Origin: CAVRIA01 sp963721115
GTDB lineage: Bacteria; Desulfobacterota; Binatia; HRBIN30; CADEER01
Reading direction: 5' to 3'
DNA length: 64,000 bases
NCBI GenBank assembly: GCA_963721115.1
Contig: CAVRIA010000006.1
Span: forward strand, 1,156,734 to 1,220,733
Positions 42,085-52,290 of the stretch are shown here, piece after piece (position 1 is the stretch's first letter; each line of letters begins with the position of its first letter). A program made the position numbers and the translations under genes. Below the pieces are notes generated by a model that was given only the letters and a program-made list of their open reading frames with translations, made no database searches and was not told the DNA's origin.

Positions 42085-42223
42085 CCGAGTGGTGCTCGGA
42101 AGAGCCCTTGGGAGATCCGGCAACGGGAGGGCGAGCCTCCGGCGAGGCGGCCACGGCTCGGCAGGACCTCGCCTCCCGGTTTGCTCGGCCGACCCTTAGA
42201 CTCGAGCTGGACCGTCTTTCGCC

Positions 42224-42436
42224 TCACGACAGGCCGCGCGCGGTGTAGGCGAAGAGCACCGCGCCGGCGCCGGCCAGGAAGAGCCCGAGCCAGCGCAGCC
42301 AGATGCCGCGCCCGGTGAGCGCGAAGTCGCCGAACACGTTGCACCAGGTCCAGAGCAAGACGCCGAAGATCGTCACTACCAGATAGGCGAACGGGTCGAG
42401 GTCGAGCAACGTGACCACTCGGTCGAGAAACGGCAT
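42224..42436 (-). CDS. Small two-helix membrane protein (hypothetical)
   Basis: 70 aa with two hydrophobic spans (FAYLVVTIFGVLLWTWCNVF and WLRWLGLFLAGAGAVLFAYT) separated by a short Gly/Arg loop. No family recognised. It sits 104 bp upstream of the ABC permease stop region in the opposite sense of gltX; codon use resembles the neighbours, and the hydrophobic pattern argues for a real gene. Confidence 0.65.
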   Translation of the reverse strand: MPFLDRVVTLLDLDPFAYLVVTIFGVLLWTWCNVFGDFALTGRGIWLRWLGLFLAGAGAVLFAYTARGLS

Positions 42437-42540
42437 CTTCGCACTCGCTCTCCGGAGCTGACGCAGCGCCTTCGCCTATGCCCAAAGGCGGCGCCCAGAT
42501 CAAGGATGGATTCGGGCCGCGACGGCTCCCGCCGACGGGT

Positions 42541-43377
42541 CTACTTCGCGACGCCGCGCGGCGATGGGCCGGCCTCGCGACGGCGCGGCGAGAGCAGGGT
42601 GCTGGCGAAGAAGAACGCCGTCGCCGACAGAACCATGGTGGCGCCCGAAGCCGTGTCGAGCCGGTACGACAGCAACAGGCCGCCGACGGCCGAAACGTTG
42701 CCAATGGCGACGGCCAGGACCATCATCGTCCGGAAGTCTTCCGTCAACTGGTAGGCCGAAGCGGCCGGGATGACCAGCATGGCGGAGACCAGGATGATCC
42801 CCACCACCTTGAGGGACAGGACGATGGTCAGCGCCATCACCGTCAGCAGCAGCATGTAGAGGCGGCGTACCGGGATGCCGCTGACCTGCGCCGCCTCGGG
42901 GTCGAAGGTGATGAAGAGCAGCTCTTTGAAGAAAAGCCCGACGATGGCCAGCACCACGACACCGAGGACGCCGCTCAGCCAGAGGTCCTGCCGCGTGACG
43001 GAGAGCACCGAGCCGAAGAGGTAGCCGAACAGGTCGACGTTGTACTGGCCCATCAAGCCGATGAAGAGGACGCCGAGCGCCATGGTGGCGGCGAAGAAGA
43101 CGCCGATCGCCGTGTCCTCGCGCACCTCGGCGCGGCGACTCGTCCAGGCGATCGCCCACACCGTCGCCAGACAGAAGAACACGGCGGCGAGCGTCGGATT
43201 GACGCCGAGCAGAAATCCGAGCGCCACGCCGCCGAAGCTGGCATGGGCGACCCCGGCGCCGATGAACGCCATGCCGCGCAGGACGACGTATACCCCGATC
43301 ACCGCGGTCACGGTGCCGATCAGCACCGAGGCCAGGAGGGCCCGCTGCATGAACGTATATCCGAGCACGTCGAGCAT
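42541..43377 (-). CDS. Metal ABC transporter permease (ZnuB/MntB family)
   Basis: 278 aa ABC-3 family permease with about eight membrane helices: LDVLGYTFMQRALLASVLIG, VLRGMAFIGAGVAHASFGGV (the EAA-like coupling loop region), QVSGIPVRRLYMLLLTVMAL, VVGIILVSAMLVIPAASAYQ. It moves Zn2+ or Mn2+ across the inner membrane. Starts 1 bp after the ATPase stop (TGAGATG). Last gene of a three-gene transporter operon, substrate-binding protein - ATPase - permease. Confidence 0.93.
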   Translation of the reverse strand: MLDVLGYTFMQRALLASVLIGTVTAVIGVYVVLRGMAFIGAGVAHASFGGVALGFLLGVNPTLAAVFFCLATVWAIAWTSRRAEVREDTAIGVFFAATMALGVLFIGLMGQYNVDLFGYLFGSVLSVTRQDLWLSGVLGVVVLAIVGLFFKELLFITFDPEAAQVSGIPVRRLYMLLLTVMALTIVLSLKVVGIILVSAMLVIPAASAYQLTEDFRTMMVLAVAIGNVSAVGGLLLSYRLDTASGATMVLSATAFFFASTLLSPRRREAGPSPRGVAK

Positions 43378-43378
43378 C

Positions 43379-44176
43379 TCAGCGCCTCTCCCCAGGATGG
43401 CGGTGCACGACCATGTGCGGCAGCTCGCCGTGACCGACCAGCGCCGCGGCGCCGCCGTACATGCAGTCGAGCACCTCCGGCTGCAGAACCTCGCCGGGAC
43501 GCCCGTGCACGATGAGCGAGCGGTTCAGGCACGCCACCTGCGTGACGTGACGCGCCACGACGCCGACGTCGTGCGAGACCACCACCACCGTCAGGCCCTC
43601 GCGGTGAAAACCGCCGAGAAGCTCGAACAGACTCTCCGTCGTGCCGACGTCGACTCCCGTCGTCGGCTCGTCCAGAATCAGTGCCTCCGGCTCGCTGGCC
43701 AGCGCCCGTGCCACCAGCACGCGCTGCCGCTGTCCCCCCGAAAGTCGCCCGATCTGGCGCCCGGCCAGGTTGGCGATGCCGACCCGTTCGAGCGCCAGCC
43801 GCGCCGCGTCGCGATCCTTCCGCGACATGCGCCGCACCAGTCCGACCTGCGCGTAGCGGCCCATCAGCACCACGTCCAACACGCGGATGGGGAAGCGCGG
43901 ATCGATGAGCGATACCTGCGGTACGTAGCCGATGCGCGACCAGTCCTTGCCGAGGTCCTGCGGCGCCCGGCCGAAGAGCCGCACCGTCCCCTCGGCCGGC
44001 TCGACCAGACCGAGCGCCACCTTGATCAGCGTCGTCTTGCCCGAGCCGTTCGGACCCAGCACGGCGAGGAAGTCGCCGCCCGCGATCGTCAGGCTGACGT
44101 CCTCCAGCGCGACGACGTCGCGGTAGCGGACGGTGACGTGGGACAGCTCGACGACGGGTTCGCGCTCGGCGTTCAA
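43379..44176 (-). CDS. Metal ABC transporter ATP-binding protein (ZnuC/MntA family)
   Basis: 265 aa. Walker A GPNGSGKTT, signature LSGGQRQR, Walker B ALILDEPTTG, H-loop VVVVSHDVG. FGRAPQDLGKDWSRIGYVPQ is typical of the Zn/Mn type. The start appears to be TTG at 44176, inside the stop of the substrate-binding gene (TTGA overlap), indicating coupled translation. Cytoplasmic partner of the permease at 42541-43377. Confidence 0.92.
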   Translation of the reverse strand: MNAEREPVVELSHVTVRYRDVVALEDVSLTIAGGDFLAVLGPNGSGKTTLIKVALGLVEPAEGTVRLFGRAPQDLGKDWSRIGYVPQVSLIDPRFPIRVLDVVLMGRYAQVGLVRRMSRKDRDAARLALERVGIANLAGRQIGRLSGGQRQRVLVARALASEPEALILDEPTTGVDVGTTESLFELLGGFHREGLTVVVVSHDVGVVARHVTQVACLNRSLIVHGRPGEVLQPEVLDCMYGGAAALVGHGELPHMVVHRHPGERR

Positions 44177-45081
44177 CGCAGCGCTCCGGCCATCTGGTTC
44201 ACGTCGTGGCGCATCAGCGCGACGTAGCCGCCGTCCTTCACGGTCGACCCCAGCGGGTCGAGCAGCACGACGCGCACGCCGGTCTCCGACGCGATCGCCT
44301 CTGCGGCGCGCGTCGAGAACTGCGGCTCGGCGAAGATGGCGCGAGCGCCGATCCGCTTCACCGTCTCGATGAGCCGCGCCACCTCGGCCGGCGACGGCTC
44401 GCGTCCGGGCGACTCCTCGATCACCGCCGCCTGCACCAGGCCATAGCGCCGCGCGAAGTATGCCCAGGCGGGGTGAAAGGAGACGAACTCCTTCTGGCTC
44501 CAGCCGGCGACCCGGGCGGCGATCTCCTCGTCGAGCTTCTTCAGCTCGGCGAGGAAGCTCTCGGCGTTGGCGCGATACACGTCGGCGCCGGCACCGTCGG
44601 CGCGCACCAGCGCGTCGCGCACGTGCCCGACCTGGACCATCGCCTGGCGGACGTCGAGCCAGATGTGCGGGTTTGCACCGGCGCGGCCTTCGTCGATCAG
44701 CGAGATGCCCTTCGAGGTGTCGACCACTTCGAGCTCCGGGTTGGCGGCCGACTGCACCAGCTTCGCGGCCCAGAACTCCAGGCCGACGTCGTTGATCACC
44801 AGCAGGCGGGCGTGCGAGACCTCGATCACCTGCGACGGCTTGAGCTCGTAGGTGTGCGGGCTGGCGCCGGGCGGGACCAGCACGTCGACGTCGACCCGCT
44901 CGCCTCCCACCCGGCGGACGAAGTCCGCCAGCGGCGCGATGCTGGCGGCGACGATCATCCGATCGGCGGCCGCCGCCGGCGCGGCCGCCAGCGCAACGAT
45001 CAGCAGCAGAGCCACGCCCGCCGGCCGCGCACCGGCGCACCCGCTCCCCGCCGCACCGTGCCCGCCTCCGACCTCGAACAT
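44173..45081 (-). CDS. Metal ABC transporter substrate-binding protein (ZnuA-like)
   Basis: 302 aa cluster A-I periplasmic binding protein. Signal sequence GVALLLIVALAAAPAAAADR without lipobox. Metal ligands by motif: His in GASPHTYELKPSQ, His in NPHIWLDVRQA, His in FVSFHPAWAYFARRYGL, and the acidic ligand region LLDPLGSTVKDGG. No His-rich loop, so either Zn or Mn is possible. First gene of the transporter operon, divergent from rtcB with an 85-bp gap; I see no clear Zur box. Confidence 0.92.
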   Translation of the reverse strand: MFEVGGGHGAAGSGCAGARPAGVALLLIVALAAAPAAAADRMIVAASIAPLADFVRRVGGERVDVDVLVPPGASPHTYELKPSQVIEVSHARLLVINDVGLEFWAAKLVQSAANPELEVVDTSKGISLIDEGRAGANPHIWLDVRQAMVQVGHVRDALVRADGAGADVYRANAESFLAELKKLDEEIAARVAGWSQKEFVSFHPAWAYFARRYGLVQAAVIEESPGREPSPAEVARLIETVKRIGARAIFAEPQFSTRAAEAIASETGVRVVLLDPLGSTVKDGGYVALMRHDVNQMAGALR

Positions 45082-45166
45082 CTGCCCTCTCTAGTTCGGC
45101 GACCCCGTCGCGGCAAGCCATGCGGCCGCATTGCGGCGGCACGCCCCCGTCGATAGCCTGTCGTCC

Positions 45167-46649
45167 ATGGGCAGAGAGAATGCCGGGCGTTCGGGGTTGC
45201 GCGAGCAGGCGCGGCCCGTCGGCGAGGCGGTGTGGGAGATCCCGAAGAGCGCCAAGCCGGGGATGCGCGTGCCGGCGCGCCTCTTCGCCACCGCCGAGCT
45301 GATGGCGCAGATGGACGACGGCGTGTTCGAGCAGATCACCAACGTCGCCATGCTGCCGGGAATCGTCGGCCACGCCTTCTGCATGCCGGACGGGCACTGG
45401 GGCTACGGCTTCCCGATCGGCGGGCTGGCGGCGATGGACCCGGAGCACGGCGTCATCTCGCCCGGCGGCATCGGCTTCGACATCAACTGCGGCATGCGCC
45501 TGGTGCGCACCAACCTCGTCCTCGACGACGTCCGCGACCGCATCCGCGATCTGATCGACGCGCTGTACCGGCGCGTCCCCGCCGGCGTCGGCGCGCGCGG
45601 CCTCCTGAAGCTGAGCGACGACGAGTTTCGCGACATCTCCGTACACGGCGCCCGCTGGTGCGTCGAGCACGGCTACGGCTGGCCCGAGGACCTCGAGCGC
45701 ACCGAGGAGCGCGGCGCGATTCCCGGCGCCGACCCCGAGCGCGTCAGCCCGCGGGCGTTGGAGCGCGGCCGACACCAGGTCGGCACGCTGGGCTCGGGCA
45801 ACCATTATCTGGAGATCCAGATCGCCAAGCCGGAGGACGTCTTCGACCGGCGCGCCGCGCAGACGATGGGCATCGACCGGCCCAACCAGGTGGTGATCAT
45901 GTTCCACTGCGGCAGCCGCGGCTTCGGCCACCAGATCGCCAGCGACTACATCCAGGGCTTCCTGCCGCTGATGAAGAAGAAGTTCGGCATCGATCTGCCC
46001 GACCGCGACCTGGCCTGCGCGCCGTTCGCGTCGCCGCAGGGGCAGGCCTACTTCGCGGCGATGAAGTGCGGCATCAACATGTCCTTCGCCAACCGCCAGG
46101 TGATCCTGCACCGGGTCCGCGAGGTGTTCGCCGAGGTGCTGCGCCGCGACCCGCGCGACCTCGGCCTGGAGATGGTGTACGACGTGGCGCACAACACCGC
46201 CAAGCTGGAGGAGCACGAGGTCGGCGGAAGGCGGCGCCGCCTGCTGGTGCACCGCAAGGGGGCGACGCGCGCCTTCGGCTCCCGGCATGCCGGACGTTCC
46301 CGCGGCCTTCCGCGACGTCGGCCAGCCGGTCATCATCGGCGGCAGCATGGAGAGCGGCTCCTACCTGCTGCGCGGCCTGCCCTCCGGCGCCGCCGCGTTC
46401 TTCACCACCGCGCACGGCAGCGGCCGGACGATGAGCCGCAAGCAGGCGAAGAAGCAGTTCCGCGGCAGAGAGCTGGAGAGCGATCTGGCGCGGCGCGGCA
46501 TCTACGTGCGCAGCGTCTCCTACGCGGGCCTGGCCGAAGAGGCGGGCGCGGCGTACAAGGACATCGCGTCGGTCGTCGCCGCCACCTCGTCGGCGGGCCT
46601 GAGCGCCGCCGTCGCTCGCTTCACGCCGGTCGGAAACGTGAAGGGCTGA
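45167..46649 (+). CDS. rtcB: RNA-splicing ligase RtcB (one frameshift)
   Basis: RtcB joins RNA 2',3'-cyclic phosphate or 3'-phosphate ends to 5'-OH ends using GTP and Mn2+. Motifs: CMPDGHWGYGFPIGG, GGIGFDINCGMR (metal Cys), GTLGSGNHYLEIQ, VIMFHCGSRGFGHQ, MVYDVAHNTAK, HRKGATRAFG, and TTAHGSGRTMSR carrying the guanylylated His. One base is out of place near 46283, within the HRKGATRAFG-PGMPDVP turn; both sides read normally. About 494 aa, RtcB-typical. The archease gene follows 6 bp later, the standard ligase-activator operon. Confidence 0.93.
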
Positions 46650-46655
46650 TCGGCC

Positions 46656-47086
46656 GTGCCCTATCGCTTCCTCGACGACGCGCCGACGGCCGACACGGGC
46701 TTCGCCGCCAGCGGCGCGACGCTCGACGAGTGCTTTCGAGCCGCCGCCGACGCCACCCTGGCGACCATGCTGGCCAACCCCGAGTCTCTCCGCGCCGCCG
46801 AGCGCCGCAGCGCGACGGTGCGGCACGAGGACCTCGAGCTGGCGTTGGTGAAGTTCCTCGACGAGCTCGTCTACTACAAGGATGCCGAGAGCCTCCTGCT
46901 GCGCGCGTCGAACGTGCGCGTCGAGCGCCGCGGCGACGAATGGGTGGTCACGGCGGACCTCGAGGGCGAGGCGATCGATCCCCGCGCCACCAGCTCGCCG
47001 CCGACGTGAAAGCGGTCACCGTGCACCGCCTGCGGGTGGCGAGAACCGCGCACGGCTGGGAGGCGACGGTCGTGCTCGACATCTGA
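46656..47086 (+). CDS. Archease, RtcB activator (one frameshift)
   Basis: Archease promotes guanylylation and turnover of RtcB. YRFLDDAPTADTGFAAS, ATLDECFRAAADATLATM, DLELALVKFLDELVYYKDAE are characteristic, and the C-terminus VKAVTVHRLRVARTAHGWEA with TVVLDI (metal Asp) is read after a frame change near 46985. About 143 aa. GTG start at 46656. Directly downstream of rtcB. Confidence 0.9.
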
Positions 47087-47173
47087 GTCCATGCAGCGGC
47101 AGGCCGAGGGGCACAGGCTGGCACATCCGCCGCCTTCGGTGGTAGTCAACCGCGTCGAGCACCGAAAGCGATC

Positions 47174-48907
47174 ATGCCGATTCCGAACAGAGCCTGCAGA
47201 CTTCTGATTCTCGGCGCCGTCCTCGTCCTCGCCGGCGCCTGCGGCGACGACAACGACGGCCGCACCACGCCCTCTCCGACTCCTTCCGTCACCGCTACCG
47301 CCACCGCAACGCCGGCCGATACGGCGACCGCGACCGCAGCACCCACGACGACGCCGAGCCCGACCAGCGCAGCGACGGCGACGGCGACAGCCGACGCGGG
47401 CCTCGCCTTCGGCCTGCCGGGCTCGATCGCCGCGCCGTCCGGTCGCGGCAGCTTCCGCTTCGGCGCCGCCACCGCGGCGACGCAGATCGAGGACCTCGAC
47501 ACCTCGACCGACTGGTACCTGTGGACGGCGCCGGCGCCGGACGGCCTGGCGAGAAGCCCCTTCGTCGGGCAGGCCTCGCAGGGGTTCACCCGCGCCATCG
47601 ACGACGTCGGTCTGATCGCCGACCTGCACCTGGACGCCTATCGCTTCGGCGTCGAGTGGGCGCGCGTCGAGCCGCAGCGCGACGCGATCGACGAGGACGC
47701 TCTCGCCCACTACGACGCCGAGATCGACGCGCTCGTCGCCGCCGGCATCCGGCCGATGATCACGGTGCACCACTTCTCGAGCCCGGTGTGGGTCGACGAC
47801 CCGCGCGCCCCGGACTGTCCGGGCGGCCCGAGCGACACCAACCTGTGCGGCTGGGCGAACCCGGACGGAGCGGAGCAGATCATCCGGGAGCTGGCCGATC
47901 ACGCCCGCCTGCTCGCCGCCCGCTACGGCGACCGCGTCGACGACTGGGCGACCGTCAACGAGCCGATCAACTACCTGCTCGCCAGCTACGGCATCGGCCA
48001 GTTCCCGCCCGGACGGACGCTGCTGCTCAGCGATTTCACCGCGCTGACCAACGTCATCCGCAACTACATCCGCGCCCACGTGGCCATCTACGACGCCATC
48101 AAGGAAGCCGACACGGTCGACGCCGACGGCGACGGCGTGGCCGCCCAGGTCGGCTTCACCCTGAACGTCATCGAGTGGCTGCCGAGCCGCAACAACGCCC
48201 CCAGCACGGATCCCGCCGACGTCGCCGCGGCCGATCGCGTTCGCTACGTCTACCACTACCTCTTCCCCGACGCGCTGATTCACGGCGGCTTCGACGCCGA
48301 CCTCGACGGCACGCGCGAGGAAGACCACCCCGACTGGACCGGCAAGCTCGACTGGCTCGGCGTCCAGTACTACAGCCGCCAGGGCGTCAGCTCTGAGCCT
48401 CCCATCATCCCGGTGCTGAACCTGGCGGTCTGCTTCGGCAGCTTCGACTTCGGCGCCTGCGTTCCTCCCGCCGATCCCACCCACTGCGTCCCCGCCCTGG
48501 GCTACGAGTACTACGAGCCCGGCATCTACGACATCCTGCAGGACTTCTCGCACCGCTGGCCGGATCTGCCGATGACCGTCACCGAGTCCGGACTGGCGAC
48601 CGAGAGCGGCAGGCGTCGCGCCGAGCACGTGGTCCGCTCCCTCGAGCAGATCCACCGCGCCATCGACGCGGGCGTCGACGTGCGCGGCTACTATCACTGG
48701 AGCCTGATCGACAACTTCGAATGGGACTCCGGCTTCGCTCCGCGCTTCGGGCTCTACCGCGTCGACTACGACACCTACGAGCGCACGCCCACCGAGGGCG
48801 CCAACGTGCTCGCCGAGATCGCCGCCGGCCGCCGCATCTCGGCGCCGATGCGCGCCGAGTACGGCGGCCTCGGCCCGATGACGCCCGAGCCGTCCGCCCA
48901 GGAGTGA
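47174..48907 (+). CDS. Glycoside hydrolase family 1 lipoprotein (beta-glucosidase type)
   Basis: 577 aa. Lipobox LVLAGAC after the signal helix, then a Thr/Ala/Pro-rich linker (about residues 30-75), then a GH1 TIM barrel: FRFGAATAATQIE, YRFGVEWARVEP, acid/base Glu263 in ATVNEP, and nucleophile Glu471 in TVTESG, with YYHWSLIDNFEWDSGF closing the active site. The first motif has ATQIE where QIEG is usual. Substrate likely a beta-glycoside in the periplasm or outside the cell, but specificity is not evident. Single gene; no sugar transporter nearby. Confidence 0.92.
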   Translation: MPIPNRACRLLILGAVLVLAGACGDDNDGRTTPSPTPSVTATATATPADTATATAAPTTTPSPTSAATATATADAGLAFGLPGSIAAPSGRGSFRFGAATAATQIEDLDTSTDWYLWTAPAPDGLARSPFVGQASQGFTRAIDDVGLIADLHLDAYRFGVEWARVEPQRDAIDEDALAHYDAEIDALVAAGIRPMITVHHFSSPVWVDDPRAPDCPGGPSDTNLCGWANPDGAEQIIRELADHARLLAARYGDRVDDWATVNEPINYLLASYGIGQFPPGRTLLLSDFTALTNVIRNYIRAHVAIYDAIKEADTVDADGDGVAAQVGFTLNVIEWLPSRNNAPSTDPADVAAADRVRYVYHYLFPDALIHGGFDADLDGTREEDHPDWTGKLDWLGVQYYSRQGVSSEPPIIPVLNLAVCFGSFDFGACVPPADPTHCVPALGYEYYEPGIYDILQDFSHRWPDLPMTVTESGLATESGRRRAEHVVRSLEQIHRAIDAGVDVRGYYHWSLIDNFEWDSGFAPRFGLYRVDYDTYERTPTEGANVLAEIAAGRRISAPMRAEYGGLGPMTPEPSAQE

Positions 48908-48976
48908 GCCGTGCCTCGCGGAAGTTGGTCCACGCGGACGGGGTTCGCCTGACACCCTGAGCCGGCGGCGAGTCCG

Positions 48977-51900
48977 CTAGCCGCCCGTTGGGCTCTCCGT
49001 CTCTCCGCTCTCGGCCGCGCGTCCGTCGTCCGCGGCGCGCGCCCGCTCGAGGTCTTCGCTCTCGCCGATCGCGCTCAACAGAGACTCGATCGCTTCCTCG
49101 TCGGAGATCCGCCAGGCGTCGATCCAATGCGTCGCCGACGTGTAGTACTCGAGCGCGCGCGACGGCGGAACGTCCTCGATACGGAAGGGGATGACTTTTC
49201 TGCCTTTCGAGCAGGCCCTTTCCACCTCGTTGCGGACGTGAACCGAGTGGTTGGCATTGGCCGACAGGATCACCACGAAGACCGGTGCCCCCTCGATGGC
49301 GGTGATGAGCTGCTCGCCGAAATCGCGTCCGGGGCGCACGTCGCGGGGAGCCATCCAGCAAGTGATTCCCCGTTCCTCGAGAACGCGACAGATGTGATCG
49401 GCCGACTTTCGATCCTGCGAGGAATAGCTGACGAAGACCCGCCTGGCGACGGGCTCGTCGTCCGGCGTCGAGAGTAGAGCGGCATCGGTGCTGCCGTCCC
49501 AATCGGCCGGCGGAGGTGTGGCCATCAGGCTTCGGCAGCGCTCGAGGTACAGTCGCAGCGGGCCGTCCTCGGGGTACTCGGCCGCCGTCCTCTCCAAGCG
49601 CTCGATCGCCTCCGCCCAGTCGCGCGCGCGATAGGCGGCGAGGGCGCGCGCGAAGGCGTCCTCCAGGCGGCGCAGCCGTCCGTCTCCGTCGTCCACTCGA
49701 CGTGCCATCAGCTCTTGCAAAGCTACCGGCTCCGGGGAGCCCGCGCAGGCGCACGAGATCGAGGCGGCGGCAGACGAACTCGTCGCCGAGCTCGTGGCGC
49801 GCGGCGTCCGTGATCAGGACGTTCGTTCCGTAGATCTCGTTCAGGGGCTCGAGCTCGGAGGCGAGCTTCAGACACTCGCCGCGCACGTCGTAGGCGACGC
49901 GCTGGCCGGTACCGAAGTTGCCGACCGTCGCCTCGCCCGTGTGCACGCCGATGCGGACCCGCGTGGCGACGCCTTCTCCTCGCGCCGTTTCGAGGGCGAG
50001 CGTGGAGTCGCGCAGCTCCAACGCAGCTTCGCAACAGCGCGCCGCATGATCCGGGGAAGAGATCGGAGCATTCCAGATCGCCACCGCCGTGTCGCCAGCC
50101 GGTTGAGCAGAATACCCGAGTGCCGGTCGACGACCTTCTCGAGCGCCGTCATGCAGCGGTCCTGCAGGCTCTGCGCGGCATCGCGCGTCACGCCCGCGGA
50201 ATCGAGCTTCCACCGCAGAAGAGGATCGTCACCGTGCCGCGTCTTCGGCTCCAGCTCGCGCGGATCGCGCAGGAGGAGATCCATCACCTTGCGCGGCACG
50301 TTGCTGCTGATCTCGAGCCGCAGAATCTCGCTCGACAGATGGCGGGCGACGGCACCGAGGAACGCCAGGTCCGTTTCGGTATAAACGTCGCCCGAGCGCT
50401 TTGGCCCCAGGGCGAAGAACGCGACCATGGATCGCCCCCGAAGAATGGGAAGGACGACGGAGGCCTGCAGCGGCTCGAGAGCCGCCGCCGCGGCTGCGTC
50501 GGTGGCGCCGCCACGCCCGGCCCGCCGCCTCCCTTGGAGGTCGAGTGGGGCACCGTCGCCCTGCATCGCCAGGGCAACGGGCCGGTCGGCGAAATCTCCC
50601 GCGACTCCGGCGTCGCAGCCTCGCCGAGCGGGCTGAACTGCGGCGCGGCGCTCGGCCCGCCGAGCACATAGGCGTCGCAGCGTTCGGGACGGAGCAGAGC
50701 GACGAGTCGGGCGCGCGCCTCGCGAAATCGAGGTCTGCAGCGCTCTTGCCGGCGACCACCTCGCGAAGAAGACGATCGATGCCGTGCGCAGGGCGAAGCG
50801 CTCCGCGAACAGAAGGCGCTCGACCGGACGGCGCACGGCGTTGCGCGCCGGGAAGACCGCAGCGGCCAGACACGCGGAGACGACGATCTGACCGACACAC
50901 GGGTCGATTCCCAGACTGCGCTGCTGGCGCTGGCGGCGAGCGGAGCGAGGATCAGGAGTCCGACCAGGACGAAGAAGGACAGGATGCTGTAGACCGCGGT
51001 CGCGGTGATCAGGCGGTCGACGTCGAAGAGGTTGAACCAGGCGATGCCGACCAGCAGCCCGGCCGGAATCGCCAGCAGGAAGACCGCCGCCACCTCGTGC
51101 ATCCACCACCAGCGGGGCAGGAAGGTGGCGACCGTATCGACGGCAAGCATGGGCGTCAGGCCGACGTAGAGGCCGAGCAGCGCCCATTGAGCTGGCGGCG
51201 GCCGACCGGTCCGGAGCGCCGGTAGTTACGGGTCAGGAGCAACCAGCAGCGTGGTGATGAACGCGACGTTGAGCAGCATCGGCGCCTGCTGCCGAGTGGC
51301 GGCGGCAGCGGCGTGCCGAAGACCCAGCTAAAGGCGACCGGACCGTAGATGGCGAACAGCCAGGGCCAGTACGGCAACCGGTTTCCGGCTGGCGCCGCGT
51401 CGGCCGGATAGAGCAGGGCCACCCGCAGGCAGAGCGGAAAGACCAGCAGCGAGGCGGCAAAAAAGAAGATCGCCCAGGCCTTGGTCTGCAGCGGCGGTCC
51501 ACCGGCGAAGAAGGTCCATTGGGCGGCATAGGTGATCGCGGCGAGGAAGAAGGCGCGTCCGATCGGCAGGTCGGGCACGCGCAGGAGGACGGCGACCCCT
51601 GCGATCACCAAGCCGGCGACGAACGGGGCAATGCGCCACGGGAAGCGGGCGGGGTCGAGCGCAGGACCGCTTGCCGGCGAACGCCGTCCCGTTCGAAAGC
51701 GACGGGAACCGTCAGATCGGCCGCCGCCGCTTGCGCCCGTGCTGCGAATCCGACCGGGCCGGCTCCTCTCAGGTCCACGCCGCCGACACTCGTCAACCGA
51801 TCGCCCACGCCAAACCGGATCTCTCTCCCGCCATGCCCCGCCAGAATCCCCGCACCTGCGGGTACTCGTCCGGTGCGGGCGAAGTGACGAAGACACCCAC

Positions 51901-52056
51901 CCAGGCGAGGCGTCCGGTCGCGACCTGGCGAACATGCAGGGAGAAGGCAGCGATCCACAGTGGAACCAGCGTCGCCAACAGGGCGACGTCGAGCACCGAA
52001 AGACGCTTCAAGCCGCCCTCGGCGGCCGCCAAGCGTCCGGCGGACGATCGGCGCAT
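48977..52056 (-). CDS. Membrane PDZ/GAF/class III nucleotide cyclase fused to a TIR domain (several frameshifts)
   Basis: Joined across frames this is one gene of about 1020 aa. Order: a membrane helix (LSVLDVALLATLVPLWIAAF); a PDZ-like segment (GLAVGDRLTSVGGVDL); about seven membrane helices (FPWRIAPFVAGLVIAGVAVL ... ILSFFVLVGLLILAPLAASA); a GAF-like domain (LQASVVLPILRGRSMVAFFA); a class III adenylyl/guanylyl cyclase domain (VTILFC, GDTAVAIWNAP, RVRIGVHTGEATVGNFGTGQ, LRGLPEPVALQEL after a one-base shift near 49727); the TPR-like tail common in cyclases (YRARDWAEAIERLE, LYLERCRSLM, PPPADWDG); and a TIR domain (RRVFVSYSSQDRKSADHICR, PVFVVILSANANHS, VIPFRIEDV). Frame changes also near 51800-51840, 51690, 51200, 50900-50600 and 50200. 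The first metal-binding cyclase motif is not readable. Confidence 0.75.
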
Positions 52057-52290
52057 GCACCCTCACGCGTGTCCCGCCCAGCTCGTCCGCAATCTCGGCT
52101 CGTTTCATCTGCTCGTGAAGAACGCGTGACTATCCGCCGGTGTCCGCTCGGGAGTCAAACCGGCGCCGGCACTTTCGTCTCGCGTTGACGCGCGTACCCC
52201 GGTGTGCGCTACTCGCCGGCCTGCGGGATTCGACGTCAGGTGGCCGTCCCGGCGCCGACGGATTCGTGATCGGATGCTCCTTCGCTGCTG

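Noticed and set aside
44177..46348. Long minus-strand open frame extending upstream of the metal-transporter ATPase
   Set aside because: Only the 43379-44176 part is the ATPase; the rest is an alternative frame of the binding-protein gene and antisense to rtcB.
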